64,000 bases of DNA, taken from contig CM065308.1 of the NCBI GenBank assembly GCA_033032175.1, positions 19,401,590 through 19,465,589 on the forward strand, in the 5' to 3' direction. Numbering within the stretch: position 1 is the first letter of the stretch; the number at the start of each line of letters is the position of its first letter. Shown piece by piece: positions 10,962-20,262 of the stretch. The notes beneath the pieces are model-generated. The model was not told the origin of the DNA, ran no database searches, and was given only the letters and a program-made list of their open reading frames with translations. The stretch comes from Saturnia japonica (lineage: Eukaryota > Arthropoda > Insecta > Lepidoptera > Saturniidae). A program made the translations under genes and the position numbers.

Positions 10962-10989
10962 TATCTAAGCCTAAGCCTAAACCTAAAAT
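10962..10989. repeat. Short CCTAAG/CCTAAA hexamer run
   Basis: About four units of the same six-base type as the large array that begins some 320 bases downstream. It may be a detached piece or the seed of it. Confidence 0.6.
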
Positions 10990-11305
10990 TATTTCGTTGT
11001 GGTAAAATTGGTTAGATTGTTTGAACTGTGATTATAAGGCATGAGCCGAGCAAACGAAGCGAGCGAGCTATGGCAACAGACGGCGAGTGCTTGAAACAAA
11101 TACTTATTTGTTGTAAATTCATATTAAACTCTTAGACACATAACAATAAAATTAAAATAATAATTTTTATAAACGATTTGTATCCGCGCTTTCTCCTACA
11201 CATGAAGGTCACCCTCCCTCATGCTTTCACATCATCAATTTCAGTGGCATGTTTTCAATAGCTCAAACTCTTTTATGTTTTTAAAAGATTATCCTATCCT
11301 ATAGT
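10990..11305. other. Unassigned flank of the hexamer array
   Basis: Mixed-composition DNA, including a 'GAGCGAGCTATGG' patch near 11,058. No ORF or recognised repeat. Confidence 0.45.
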
Positions 11306-12530
11306 ATCAAATCCTAATCACAATCCCAAACCTGAACCCAAACCCAAACTTATACCTAAACTTTAACCCATACCTAAACCTAAACGCAAACCTAAACCCA
11401 AACGTAAACCTAAACCTAAATCCAAATCCAAATCCAAATCCAAATCCAAACCCAAACCCAAACCTAACCCCAAACAAACCCAATCCTAAATCCATACCTA
11501 AACCTAAACCCAAACCTAAATCCAAACCTAACCATAAACTTAAACCCGAACCTAAATCCATACCTAAACCTAAACCAAAACCTAAATCCATACCTAAACC
11601 CAAACCTAAACCCAATCTTAAACCCAAACCTAAACCTAAACTCAAACCTAAACCCAAACTTAAACCCAAACCTAAATCCAATCCTAAATCCATACCTAAA
11701 TCTATACCTATATCCAAACCTAAACACAAACCTAAACCTAAACCCAAACGTAAACCCATACCCAAACCAAAAACCAAACCTAACTCCAAACCTAAACCCA
11801 AACCTAAATTCAAACCTAAATCCATACCTAAACCCAAACCTAAATCCAAACATAGCCCCAAACTTAAACCCCAACCCAAATCCATACCTAAACCTAAACC
11901 AAAACCTAAATACATACCGAAATCCAATCCTAAACCCAAACTTAAACCCCAACCCAAATCCATACCTAAACCTAAACCAAAACCTAAATACATACCTAAA
12001 TCTAATCCTAAACCCAAACCTAAATCCAAACACAAATCCAAACCTAACCCCAAACTTAAACCCAAACCTAAATCCATACCTATACCCAAACCTAAACACA
12101 AACGTATACCCATATCCAAACCAAACCTAAATCCACACCTATACCTAAACCTAAACACAAACATAAACCTAAACCGAAACGTAAACCCATACCCAAACCA
12201 AAAACCAAACCTAACCCCAAACCTAAACCCAAACCTAAATTCAAACCTAAATCCATGCCTAAACCCAAACCTAAATCCAAACATAGCCCCAAACTTAAAC
12301 CCCAACCCAAATCCATACCTAAACCTAAACCAAAACCTAAATACATACCTAAATCCAATCCTAAACCCAAACTTAAACCCCAACCCAAATCCATACCTAA
12401 ACCTAAACCAAAACCTAAATACATACCTAAATCTAATCCTAAACCCAAACCTAAATCCAAACCTACACCCAAACTTAAACAAAAATCTAAACCTAAACCC
12501 AAACGTAAACCCATACCCAAACCAAAAACC
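11306..12530. repeat. Degenerate six-base array (CCTAAA/CCCAAA/TCCAAA), left block
   Basis: About 1.2 kb of back-to-back hexamers with consensus CCYAAA on the plus strand (TTTRGG on the minus). Common variants are TCCAAA, TACCTA and CTTAAA. There is higher-order structure. A 78-bp unit (13 hexamers) containing 'CCAACCCAAATCCATACC' repeats at about 11,871 and 11,949, and again at about 12,302 and 12,380. A block of ~350 bases near 11,700-12,050 recurs 431 bases later. The unit resembles telomeric repeats but is not the insect TTAGG pentamer. Long minus-strand ORFs rich in G/L or R/F (up to 391 codons) arise because a six-base unit lacking stops stays open. Confidence 0.9.
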
Positions 12531-12781
12531 TTTTTTTTTTTTTTTTTTTTAACGTGGAGAAACCCATCATGGGTACACACCCATGTATGTGAGTGGTTAT
12601 GTGGGACTCCTACTCACTAAAACTCCACGGTGTACCATCCGCCGCCATAGTAGGGCGACACGGGCACTGCGCTGGCATACAGCCGCGCCGCCCCGGCGGC
12701 CGGCCCAGCTGAACCGGGCCCCGGCCTAATAGGAGACGGCTCAGTACACCCTAGCCGTCTCCTCCGTCCGCCGAGCCTGTG
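12531..12781 (-). pseudogene. R1-clade LINE 3' end inserted in the hexamer array
   Basis: A run of 20 T at 12,531-12,550 is the poly(A) tail of a minus-strand insertion. Upstream on that strand are a ~66-base 3' UTR ending in 'GGTTTCTCCACGTT', then a stop at 12,617-12,619. Before it is a GC-rich frame encoding a Pro/Ala/Gly-rich tail that ends YYGGGWYTVEF. This layout (Pro-rich ORF2 tail, short UTR, 'TCTCCACGTT' plus poly(A)) is, from memory, that of R1-clade non-LTR retrotransposons in Lepidoptera. That group includes the telomere-targeted TRAS and SART elements. It is 5'-truncated at about 12,781, with hexamers on both sides. Its GC content contrasts sharply with the array. Clade assignment is by pattern; the insertion itself is plain. 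Confidence 0.65.
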
Positions 12782-12917
12782 CAAACTTAACCCCAAACTT
12801 AAACCCAAACATAAATCCATACCTAAACCCAACCCTAAATCCATATCTAAGCCCAAACCTAAATCTAAACCTAAGCCCATACCTAAACTCAAACCAAAGT
12901 CTAAATCTAAACCTACA
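12782..12917. repeat. Degenerate six-base array, right block
   Basis: It continues the same hexamers after the LINE insertion (CCCCAAACTTAAACCCAAAC and so on) for about 135 bases, then stops abruptly. Confidence 0.9.
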
Positions 12918-13028
12918 TAAGGCACGCCAACTGGTTTGTTGATTTATTGATATTGATACCTACCTATCGTAAATTATCTGGATTATAAAGTTTTGCTAAA
13001 AGTGAATTCTTTTATTGTGTTATCCCAC
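12918..13028 (+). mobile_element. Possible LTR 3' end of a Ty3/gypsy-type relic
   Basis: Sequence ending 'TTATCCCACA' lies just before a primer-binding-like site. LTRs end in CA, so this could be the distal part of a 5' LTR. The other end of the LTR is not found, and the left boundary is set at the array edge only for convenience. Confidence 0.3.
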
Positions 13029-13031
13029 ATG

Positions 13032-13049
13032 TGGTGACCCCGACTTAAT
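13032..13049 (+). other. Primer-binding-like site
   Basis: TGGTGACCCCGACTTAAT begins with the TGG needed to pair with a tRNA CCA end. The 'TGGTGACCCCGAC' motif is, from memory, a common start of the leader in insect Ty3/gypsy elements. It follows a CA-terminated stretch by 2-3 bases. Confidence 0.4.
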
Positions 13050-13157
13050 ATGAACACGCAACCTTCTGACTTTTTGACAAACTTCATACCAATTGTAATG
13101 AATGTAGGTAAAGAGATACATTGGACCATGGAGAAGGACATAGACTACCTTATGTAA
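13050..13157 (+). pseudogene. Possible gag start of an LTR retrotransposon
   Basis: An ATG directly abuts the primer-binding-like site and opens a 35-codon frame (MNTQPSDFLTNFIPIV...) ending at TAA 13,155-13,157. Position and amino-acid composition suit a gag N-terminus cut short by a stop. No homologous domain can be named, and no pol sequence follows. Confidence 0.3.
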
Positions 13158-13392
13158 ACTTCATGAAAGGAATGACGGAATGAAATAGACGATGAAAGTT
13201 CTTATAAATAACCCATATTGTCTCAAATTAACGACGTGAAAATTCATATTTGTGCTATTGGTAAGAAATAAAAGGGGGTTTCACGTTTTTCAAAAATCTT
13301 TACCGGTATAATAAGTGTGATTATAATATTTTTTTAAAAGTTTTATTGGGACTGTTAATGTATTGGATTCATATTGTCATGTAATTACAATA
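13158..13392. other. Unassigned
   Basis: May be decayed interior of the preceding element; nothing recognisable. Confidence 0.35.
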
Positions 13393-13577
13393 GAACACAC
13401 AATGACAAACCCATCTATGATTTTCTTTTGGTCTATCATATTCCGAGATAAGCCGGTGTATATGCAGGAATATAGCGGGGTGGTAGGGATCACATCCACC
13501 ATACACATAGTGATAAACACATCTATGATTTTCTTTTGGTTTGTCGTGTTCCGAGATCAATCTGTGTATATCCAATA
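13393..13577. repeat. Imperfect tandem duplication, 108-base period
   Basis: 'ATCTATGATTTTCTTTTGG' at 13,413 recurs at 13,521, followed both times by 'TTCCGAGAT.A' and 'TGTATAT.CA'. Both strands stay open for about 70 codons because the unit length is divisible by three. That is not evidence of a gene. A related stretch ('GATCAC..CCACCATA') is at 15,850. Confidence 0.7.
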
Positions 13578-13682
13578 ATACGCAGACGAAGTTTAAGACG
13601 AAGACGAATATTACAAAAGAAATATTTTTTAATTCAAATTTCTAATAATTCCATCAATAAAACTCCTAAAGAATAATATAAT

Positions 13683-13988
13683 AATAGCTTTTTTTATCGT
13701 TATAGGTTTAGCGTTGTGGCCACAATATCACCTGATCTTAAGTCTTAAGCCTAGTGGAAGACTGTAACTCAAGTGCAGCTACCGGAACACACCTACTGGT
13801 GCTTGGCGACAGATTTTCAACTTGAGGGTGGTAGCTAGCCAGGCGGGCATTAGAAAAAGCCCTAGAGCATCATGCTATGGTTTCATCATGATTGTTAGGC
13901 GCTCAGACTCATTGCCGGGATTAGAACTCACGTCGATTGACGCGGAGTCCGTACACGGTAGCAACTGAGCCACCATTGCTCAGTATGT
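13683..13988 (-). mobile_element. SINE S2, near full-length
   Basis: On the minus strand the head is 'GCAATGGTGGCTCAGTTGC', with an A-box-like GTGGCTCAGT, and a B-box-like 'GAGTTCTAATCC' about 45 bases on. The body includes 'TTGAAAATCTGTCGCCAAGC' and 'TAGGTGTGTTCCGG', ending in a T-rich plus-strand start at 13,688. Its partner at 52,555-52,800 shares the body. Confidence 0.75.
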
Positions 13989-14159
13989 AACTTAGAAGTG
14001 TTTTACAAAAGATACATTTTTTCCCCGTTCCTTACGGTTGCAACGTGAACTTCTATAGCCTAAACCTTCCTAAAAATAATAAAATAAACCATAATATTCA
14101 AAACAGTTTTAACAAAAAAAGAAAACAATCTTCTATGATTTTGCAATGCCAATTAAATT

Positions 14160-14275
14160 AATAGATGGTGGTGAATCATCCATATCGGTTCATAAACAAA
14201 GAAGTCAAACATCCATAAAAAAAATAAACATTCAAATTCAGTAACCTCCCGTCTTTTGTTGAAGGCGGTTGGTTA
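14160..14275 (-). repeat. 'CCGACTTCAAAAAAGGAGG' family copy
   Basis: Reverse of the common lepidopteran repeat best seen at 57,690-57,790. Here 'AACCTCCCGTCTTTTG' and 'TTCATAAACAAAGAAGT' are readable. A third copy is at 50,075-50,170. Confidence 0.5.
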
Positions 14276-14289
14276 GCAAAGCAAAAATA

Positions 14290-14350
14290 TTTTTTTAAAT
14301 ATGACTGGTAGTTCCAGAGATTAGGATGTTCAAACAAAAAAACTATGGAG
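14290..14350 (-). mobile_element. Helitron-like family B fragment
   Basis: 'CTGGTAGTTCCAGAGATTAG' followed by 'GTTCAAACAAAAAAAC' is the reverse of the family B 5' region. Confidence 0.5.
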
Positions 14351-14782
14351 TTGTTTAATATATTATGTTATTTATTAAAATAATATTAATATACACAGGT
14401 TTCAATTTTAGTTAGATCCACATCGACGTTCTTTGATTACCATTCCGGATCTGCGTCTGAAATATGAAAATTATGTTAAATAGATGTCCAATAAAAAGTT
14501 TTAATGGTTTATTTATAAGCAAACACGTTTTCCACTGAGGGATAAAAGGCCATAAGATATTAAAGACAATTAAAATTTTATGACTATATTAATTTTTAAC
14601 TGCTTAACATAACCCACCGGTCCGGTTAAATAGGACTCCAATCAATTAGTATGATAAACAAATAGGGTTGTCAAAAATTATATAAAGAATACTTTTTTAT
14701 AACATTTAAAATTAATGAATAGTTTTATTTAACGACGCATTTATACAAGACCAGCAACAGTTGGCGACTTCGTTCGCGTTAT
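14351..14782. other. Unassigned AT-rich DNA
   Basis: A possible Helitron-like hairpin scrap 'GCGACTTCGTTCGCG' lies at 14,763-14,778. Otherwise nothing is recognised. Confidence 0.4.
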
Positions 14783-14850
14783 TCTATACAATTAATAAAA
14801 TTGAAGTGTCTGTTTGTAATGTTTAAATAACAGTTTTTTACTAAATACGT
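14783..14850 (+). mobile_element. Helitron-like family A 5' end only
   Basis: TCTATACAATTAATAAAATT starts at 14,783 and continues through 'GTGTCTGTTTGTAATG' to 'AGTTTTTTACTAAATACG'. The rest of the element is missing. Confidence 0.7.
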
Positions 14851-15159
14851 AAAGTGACACGTAAATAATTATTACACTTGGTGTATAGTGGTCGCGGTCT
14901 AGTTGGACACATATTTTGTGTCCTACCTCAAGCCCATTTTTTCTTTCAGAAAGGGCACTATTTTACATTACTAATGTAAACAATTATTTGCTTAAATTAT
15001 TATTGTACTTGTATTTTCAGTGAACAACGATTAAACTGTCCTATTACGGTTAGCAAGTAGAAAGCAAAGATGAACAAAAGTTCAAATTTTGATTTAAAAA
15101 AAAACATGATATTTATTACAATGGATAAGATTTGGAATATTTGGTTATATTATGAATGG
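14851..15159. other. Unassigned
   Basis: No ORF, tRNA-like box or recognised repeat. Confidence 0.45.
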
Positions 15160-15400
15160 AATTATTTTATGAAAGTATCACCTTACCGGGGTGTGAATAT
15201 GTCATGAGGAGGGATGAAAGTCATGTGTTTAGTATGAAGGTGGATGGATATAAAAGCAAAGGAAGACTGAAGAAGGTATGGATGTATCGTGTGAGGAATT
15301 ATTATATATGAGTGTGTATAAATGGAGTGCATACAGAGATGATAGCTAATACAGGAGAGTGAAAGAGGAAAAAAGTTTTTCCGACCCTACTTAGTTAAGT
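15160..15400 (+). pseudogene. LINE ORF2 C-terminal relic
   Basis: Translated piecewise it gives 'MKVDGYKSKGRLKKVWM', equivalent to the 'GRPK.RWMDCVK' block of insect LINE ORF2 tails. A 'DRE.W'-like segment follows, then frameshifts. It is related to 36,690-36,890 but more decayed. Confidence 0.45.
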
Positions 15401-15702
15401 TTAAATGAAATTAACAATACTTAATTTACCTATTTCAATTTAAACGTATAATACTTACCTACTTACCTACAATAGTAGATTACACAACAAGTGAAAAAGT
15501 GGGAATTTAATTCGAAGAACTTAGGTGGATCCCGAGACCAGCGAAGGATTCTAGAGTAGAATCCCGAGTGTAGCGAGGGCTACAAGAAACGAAACAAAAA
15601 AAAATTCACGAGTTATGTACTCTACTTTTTACTACTGACTGCGAGAAAAATTTTTAGGCGGTGATACTTATACAGTCAGTATAAATGCGATAATGAAACG
15701 GG

Positions 15703-15741
15703 TTATAAAGAAAGAAAGAAAGAAAAAATGAAAGAAAGAAG
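15703..15741. repeat. (GAAA)n microsatellite
   Basis: About nine GAAA-type units with small interruptions. Confidence 0.8.
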
Positions 15742-16610
15742 TAATAGAAAATACATTTATAGCCTTGAAAATACGGGCACATAGTTTTTACAACAAAAAT
15801 TAACATTCCATTTCTACACTAAAAATTAAAGAAAAAAAAGGTTAGGATAAAGATCACGACCACCATATACATAGTACACAATGATTTTTATTACAAGAAA
15901 TTTCATTTCTATCACGTATTCGTGCAATTTTTTAAACATAATTTATACAATTCGTGCTTGTTCTAAATTTAAAACTTTTTTATTCTCTTGTGAGTAAAAC
16001 TGTGTTTTATCCACTGTTATCGATGAATAAAATGCCCTTTTTCGACTGACAATGGTGAAAAGTATATTTATTTTGTAAATTATTTGATAAAAATTATATG
16101 TATAATATAACAAATTTTTTTAAAATATATAATCTTAAATTTTGTTTTATACATAAATAATTGAATAATTATTTAGTTTCTTTTTTCAATATAAATTTTT
16201 ATAGTATACTTTTTGTTTGCAGTGGGAGAGAGTAAGCGTTCAAGGTGAGTAGTTAGTTTAAATGCGGTAGCAACTAGCAACAAGGACGTCACTTTTGGTT
16301 GCCGTATTTATTTTATTTAATAATATGATACACGTATATACAACCAAATTCTCATTTAATACTAGCTTCTAATAACGCTTCCGCCAGTAAAATAGTTCCA
16401 ATAATACAAACTAATTTTACTATTTACAAATAAACGTTAGTGTAGGAATTAAACCCTTTACGTTTAAAATCTGTTTGACGATATGAAATTTTGATAATGG
16501 GTACCTACTAGCTATTTTGCACGACCACTTCGCTGGGAAATAAAAAAGAATCCATCTCATTAATTATATTGAAATATATTACAAACTTTAAGTTCGTTGT
16601 CCTAGTGCGT
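15742..16610. other. Unassigned AT-rich DNA
   Basis: Very AT-rich (ATTAT/TTTTT), no ORF over 60 codons. Confidence 0.5.
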
Positions 16611-16875
16611 TACTGCCTCATTAGCCTAGTGGTCGTAAGGGCGACTGCTATGATGGAGGTCCTGGGTTCGATTCCCAAATTGAGCAAAATGCTATTGGGT
16701 TTTTCTAAAAAATGTTCAGTAGCAGCTCGGAGTTGGGCTTTGTGCCCGATTAATGGCAATAGGCTCACCCCCCATTACGTGGGACCTAAAAAACATACAC
16801 GGCGAACTGTGGGTGTACATTAGTACACCTCTGCCTAACCCTTCGGTGATACAGTTATGTTATCTTTAAGAAATA
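16611..16875 (+). mobile_element. SINE S1, near full-length
   Basis: The tRNA-derived head has an A box (TAGCCTAGTGG at 16,622) and a perfect B-box match (GGTTCGATTCC at 16,665). The body carries 'CCCATTACGTGGGACCTAA', 'TGTACATTAGTACACC' and 'AACCCTTCGGTGATAC'. It can in principle be transcribed by RNA polymerase III. The inverted partner at 17,588-17,828 lies ~700 bases away. The 84-codon ORF overlapping it is not a gene. Confidence 0.8.
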
Positions 16876-17587
16876 ATAAGTTTTTTTATTCAATAAATAA
16901 AATAAAGTATTTGGATCATCGCTCCATATGAAAGTGATACATAAGAAAGAAGTCTTTGAGAAAATTGTGTGTGCAATTAAATAGAAGATAAACAGAATAC
17001 CAAATAAGCAAACTTTGGAATGAATGTATAATTAATTGAGTAACATAATGGACTATAGAAAATTGAAGATGTAGGTGTGTAGCCACTCTTTAGGCGATAT
17101 GAAATAATAAATCGAAAAGGAAAAAAAATCATGTTGAACATTGTTGAGTTTTAACTTAAGAACGCAAAAAAAAAAACAGGAACATAGATCGCTCCAGCGA
17201 TTAAAAGGTGGCTTTTATATAAATGAAAACGAAAAAAAAAATTATGACGTCAAATTAAAAAAAAAACAGTAAGTAAAATATTTTTATATAAACTCATATA
17301 TCACAATAAGATCGAACTCATGTATTTACATAAACGTTCACTAGTATGTGTGAATATAAATTGGCACGGAAACGCCAATTACAATGCCTAGGTTAGAGTT
17401 AGAGCTTCTATCGTGTGACCTAAAAACGTTCTATACAGTATGTATATATTTTATTTTGAGTTGTTAATGTTAAAAGGTTAAAATTACTATCAGTCTCATA
17501 AAACGTAAGAATAGATTGCGGATGGAATTTTTCGCGGGAACAATCTGGTGGTCATGTTTTTTATTTTAACATAACATACAATTACGG
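16876..17587. other. Spacer between two inverted SINEs
   Basis: AT-rich with several poly(A) runs. A palindromic TGACGTCA occurs at 17,245-17,252 without promoter context. Confidence 0.45.
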
Positions 17588-17828
17588 CTGTATCTCCGAA
17601 GGGTTAGGTAGAGGTGTACTAATGTACACCCACAGTTCGCCGTGTGTGTCTTTTAGGTCCCATGTAATGGGGGGTGAGCCTATTGCCCTTAATCGGGCAC
17701 AAAGCCAAATTCCGAGCTGCTACTGAGAATTTCATAGAAAAACCCAATAACACTTTGCTTGACCTGGGAATCAAACCCAGGAACTCAATCATAGCAGTCG
17801 CGCTTACGACCACTAGCCTAATGAGGGT
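17588..17828 (-). mobile_element. SINE S1, near full-length, inverted
   Basis: Reverse of 16,611-16,875. On the minus strand it shows 'CATTAGGCTAGTGGTCGT', B box 'GGGTTTGATTCCC' and body 'CCCCATTACATGGGACC'. It ends in 'CCTAACCCTTCGGAGATAC'. One B-box C-to-T change (TTCGA to TTTGA) is visible. Confidence 0.8.
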
Positions 17829-18238
17829 ATGGGCTTATTTTAATTCATATTTATTTAATATTGGCAGCATTTTACGTGGTGCAGTTTGATTATTGTCTAC
17901 ACTGAATACGTACGTACGTAGGTACTATACTGAATTTTTTAATCCCACGGAGTAAATTGACAATCACTAATGTCAAACTCCAAAATAATGATGCTACCTT
18001 TATTTTTGTAGTGTTTGGTGCTAACGTATATTTTACGGAACAATTATTTGAATCGTAGGATTTTAAATGCTAAATTGATTGTATTAATTTATTATATTTT
18101 CGTTATTTATTTATTATATTGTTATTATTATTGTATTTATTTATTATATATTTTGCTGTTATTCAACATACCCGATAATTTATTATTTTTATTATATAAA
18201 TCAGCAAAGTTTGGTGTATATGTTGAAATGACGCTAGT
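17829..18238. other. Unassigned, with (TTA)n-rich stretch
   Basis: 18,090-18,160 is a TTA/TTTA-rich low-complexity tract. An 86-codon ORF through it is composition-driven. Confidence 0.45.
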
Positions 18239-18610
18239 TTCAAGTATCTGGGCCACTGGGTTCCCGATGATTTAAAATATAGTCTGGAAATTGAACGTGA
18301 GTGCAGGGCGTTGGTTGTCCGCTGTAATATGTTGACTCGGCGATTTGCTAAATGCTCGAGTGATGTAAAGGCTACGCTGTTCATAGCGTATTGTTAGTCG
18401 TTCTATACATGCAGTTTGTGGGTCAACTACACGCATAGGGCATACAGCGCTTTGCGCGTACAATACAATAATGGATTCAGGGTGCTGATGGGGTTGCCGC
18501 GCTACTGCAGCGCTTCGGGTATGTTAGCAGAAGCGAAAATTGATGGTTATGACGCAGGCTACGCGCCAGCCCCGACAGCTTCCTGTGATCTGTAGCGCAG
18601 GCCACTGTTA
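18239..18610 (+). pseudogene. Non-LTR retrotransposon RT C-terminal fragment
   Basis: From 18,239 one frame reads FKYLGHWVPDDLKYSLEIER, then a region with MLTRRFAKCSSDVKATLF, SFYTCSLWVNYTHRAYSALR and GFRVLMGLPRYCSASGM. This is the conserved stretch just after the reverse transcriptase fingers/palm in jockey/CR1-like LINEs. One in-frame TAG interrupts it after 'IAYC' (18,392-18,394). Past about 18,545 the frame is lost, consistent with a deletion. It is an isolated fragment, truncated at both ends, in AT-rich DNA; its higher GC fits an inserted element. The exact clade is uncertain. Confidence 0.75.
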
Positions 18611-18722
18611 ATAATTATTTTCTGTTTTCCTAGTAGATGTAGGTATGTACTAACAATAGTTTCTAAGTTGTGTGTATACTAGCCAAATGGATTTTTTTTC
18701 TGAAACAATAGATTTTATTTAT

Positions 18723-19235
18723 CTACTAGTTATGTCCCGCGGTTTCACCCGCATATAATTTAGAAGAAATTACTGATTTATGAATTATAATATTCAGTAT
18801 AAACAATATTTTTATCGGGCCGCCAGATAGTCACATCGCGGAATTATTTTAATTTTGCATTATCTCTCAAACTATGCGTCCAAATAACAGGCCCTAAAAG
18901 ACGAAGTTTATCTCCATTAAATTATCTTTATGATGAAGTTACTTTTATTCGTAAAGATTAAATTGTAGTTCTTCAAAAAGCTTACAAAAACGTCCGCGAT
19001 GGCATATGTCTAACTCGTAAGGTAACTCACAGTAATCATTTTTACCTTCAAGATAATACATAATTAAAAATATTACGTTATATACGAAGCTATTTTCTAC
19101 AATTCAGAATTTATTTTTATCCAGCTAAATTTATTAGTTAACATGAGCATTTAATGTACATTAAAATTGTTCTTTACAGTTTTCCATTTAAATGAATACC
19201 GTATAAGATATCACGAATACAAAATTACACGCGAT
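18723..19235 (-). mobile_element. Helitron-like copy
   Basis: The left edge 'CTAGTTATGTCCCGCGGTTT' is the reverse of a GC hairpin plus CTAG end, after an A at 18,724. The body 'AAAAACGTCCGCGATGGCAT' and 'CCGTATAAGATATCAC' parallels 10,380-10,625. The far end is not clear. Confidence 0.5.
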
Positions 19236-19611
19236 TATATCATTGGTTCAAACAAACAATCTTTTGAGTTATGTTAAACGAGTAGATTAAAAGGTAAAGT
19301 TTGTGAATAGGTTTCTAGAAGGTAAACTCCAAACTCCGATTTTCAAATTTCATTTACTGTTATGAAGCTACATTTTTTGAGTGTTTTAAATTAAAACTAC
19401 AGATCCGATTTTTAAATTTAGTTTACTGTTACATGAAGCTACATTTTTTGAGTGGTTTAGATTAATGTTGACAAATTTGCGATTGGTTGCTAGTAGTTGA
19501 TAAGAATGCTTCATTTTGTGAAAAAATGATTTTTTAAACAAAGATAGAATAGCCATATCATTATATTACTGTTGATTCACGAATCCTTGTACCGAGTCGA
19601 TGAACTTATCA
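19236..19611. other. Local duplication: 'TCAAATTTCATTTACTGTTA' type
   Basis: 'CTCCGATTTTCAAATTTCA..TTACTGTTA' near 19,335 recurs near 19,402, each followed by 'TGAAGCTACATTTTTTGAGT'. It is a tandem ~67-base duplication with no coding role. Confidence 0.6.
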
Positions 19612-19760
19612 CTGCGAAATTGGCGAGCGAGCCCCGTGGCGCGCGCGGTCCATCGGCCGCTTTGGGAACCCTTGCGCCTTCGACGTTTCTATATAAAATA
19701 TTATACATTACCGTGTCGGCGTGTTAGTTAATCAAGACCTCTAACTGCCACCAGCGATGT
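19612..19760 (+). promoter_or_regulatory. Weak candidate promoter: GC patch with TATATAAAA
   Basis: A CpG-rich patch (19,620-19,685) is followed by TATATAAAA at 19,690-19,698, then about 60 bases later an ATG (19,757) after 'CCACCAGCG'. The ATG frame closes after 10 codons and no good splice donor follows. I infer a possible promoter only from composition and TATA spacing. Confidence 0.25.
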
Positions 19761-20177
19761 ATTCCGTAACACTCGATCCATTTGCATGAGGCCTGTTGGA
19801 TGCGTGACTCGTGGTGGGTTGATCGTCTCCGACGCAAGGTCGCGTCGCCCGACGCCCACCGCTATAAATACACACAGACATGCAAAAATGTAATACATAA
19901 ACATTTATGTGCTCTATTATGTGTGCCCATTTATATAGTCTCATTTGATTCGCCTTGTAACATTGTATCGCTGGGATGTGATCGCATGTGACCCTCATTT
20001 CGAAGATTGGGCTTTTCATTCGATAGCGCCACATTTATTGTACATTTCAGAGACAACGCCATTTATGTTGCGACTAGTTATTGGCCTCGAGGCAGCCTGC
20101 GTTACCATAAAGCAGTGATGTAACTATTGTCACTTATCATTTTTCTTTTTAATAAAACTGACAACACTGAAACGTTT

Positions 20178-20262
20178 TTTCCATCGAACCAGTAGTTCCT
20201 GAGATTAGCGTGTTCAACCAAACAAACAAACAAACTCTTCAGCTTTATAATATTAGTATAGA
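20178..20262 (-). mobile_element. Helitron-like family B 5' end
   Basis: The reverse of TCTATACTAATATTATAAAG ends precisely at 20,262 before a T, followed inward by 'CTGAAGAGTTTGTTTGTTTG' and 'GAACTACTGGTTCGATGG'. Only the 5' ~85 bases remain. Confidence 0.7.

Noticed and set aside
11307..12482. 391-codon minus-strand ORF rich in Gly, Phe, Arg and Leu
   Set aside because: It is the translation of the hexamer array. A six-base unit without stops stays open in several frames at once (211- and 162-codon ORFs overlap it, and a 121-codon ORF opposes it).
13363..13578. 71- and 68-codon ORFs on opposite strands
   Set aside because: Both result from a 108-base tandem duplication whose length is divisible by three.
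16611..16690. Possible tRNA gene
   Set aside because: Good A and B boxes, but continuous with a SINE body that recurs at 17,588 and 47,150.
17245..17252. TGACGTCA palindrome as a regulatory site
   Set aside because: The same 8-mer occurs several times in the window without promoter context.
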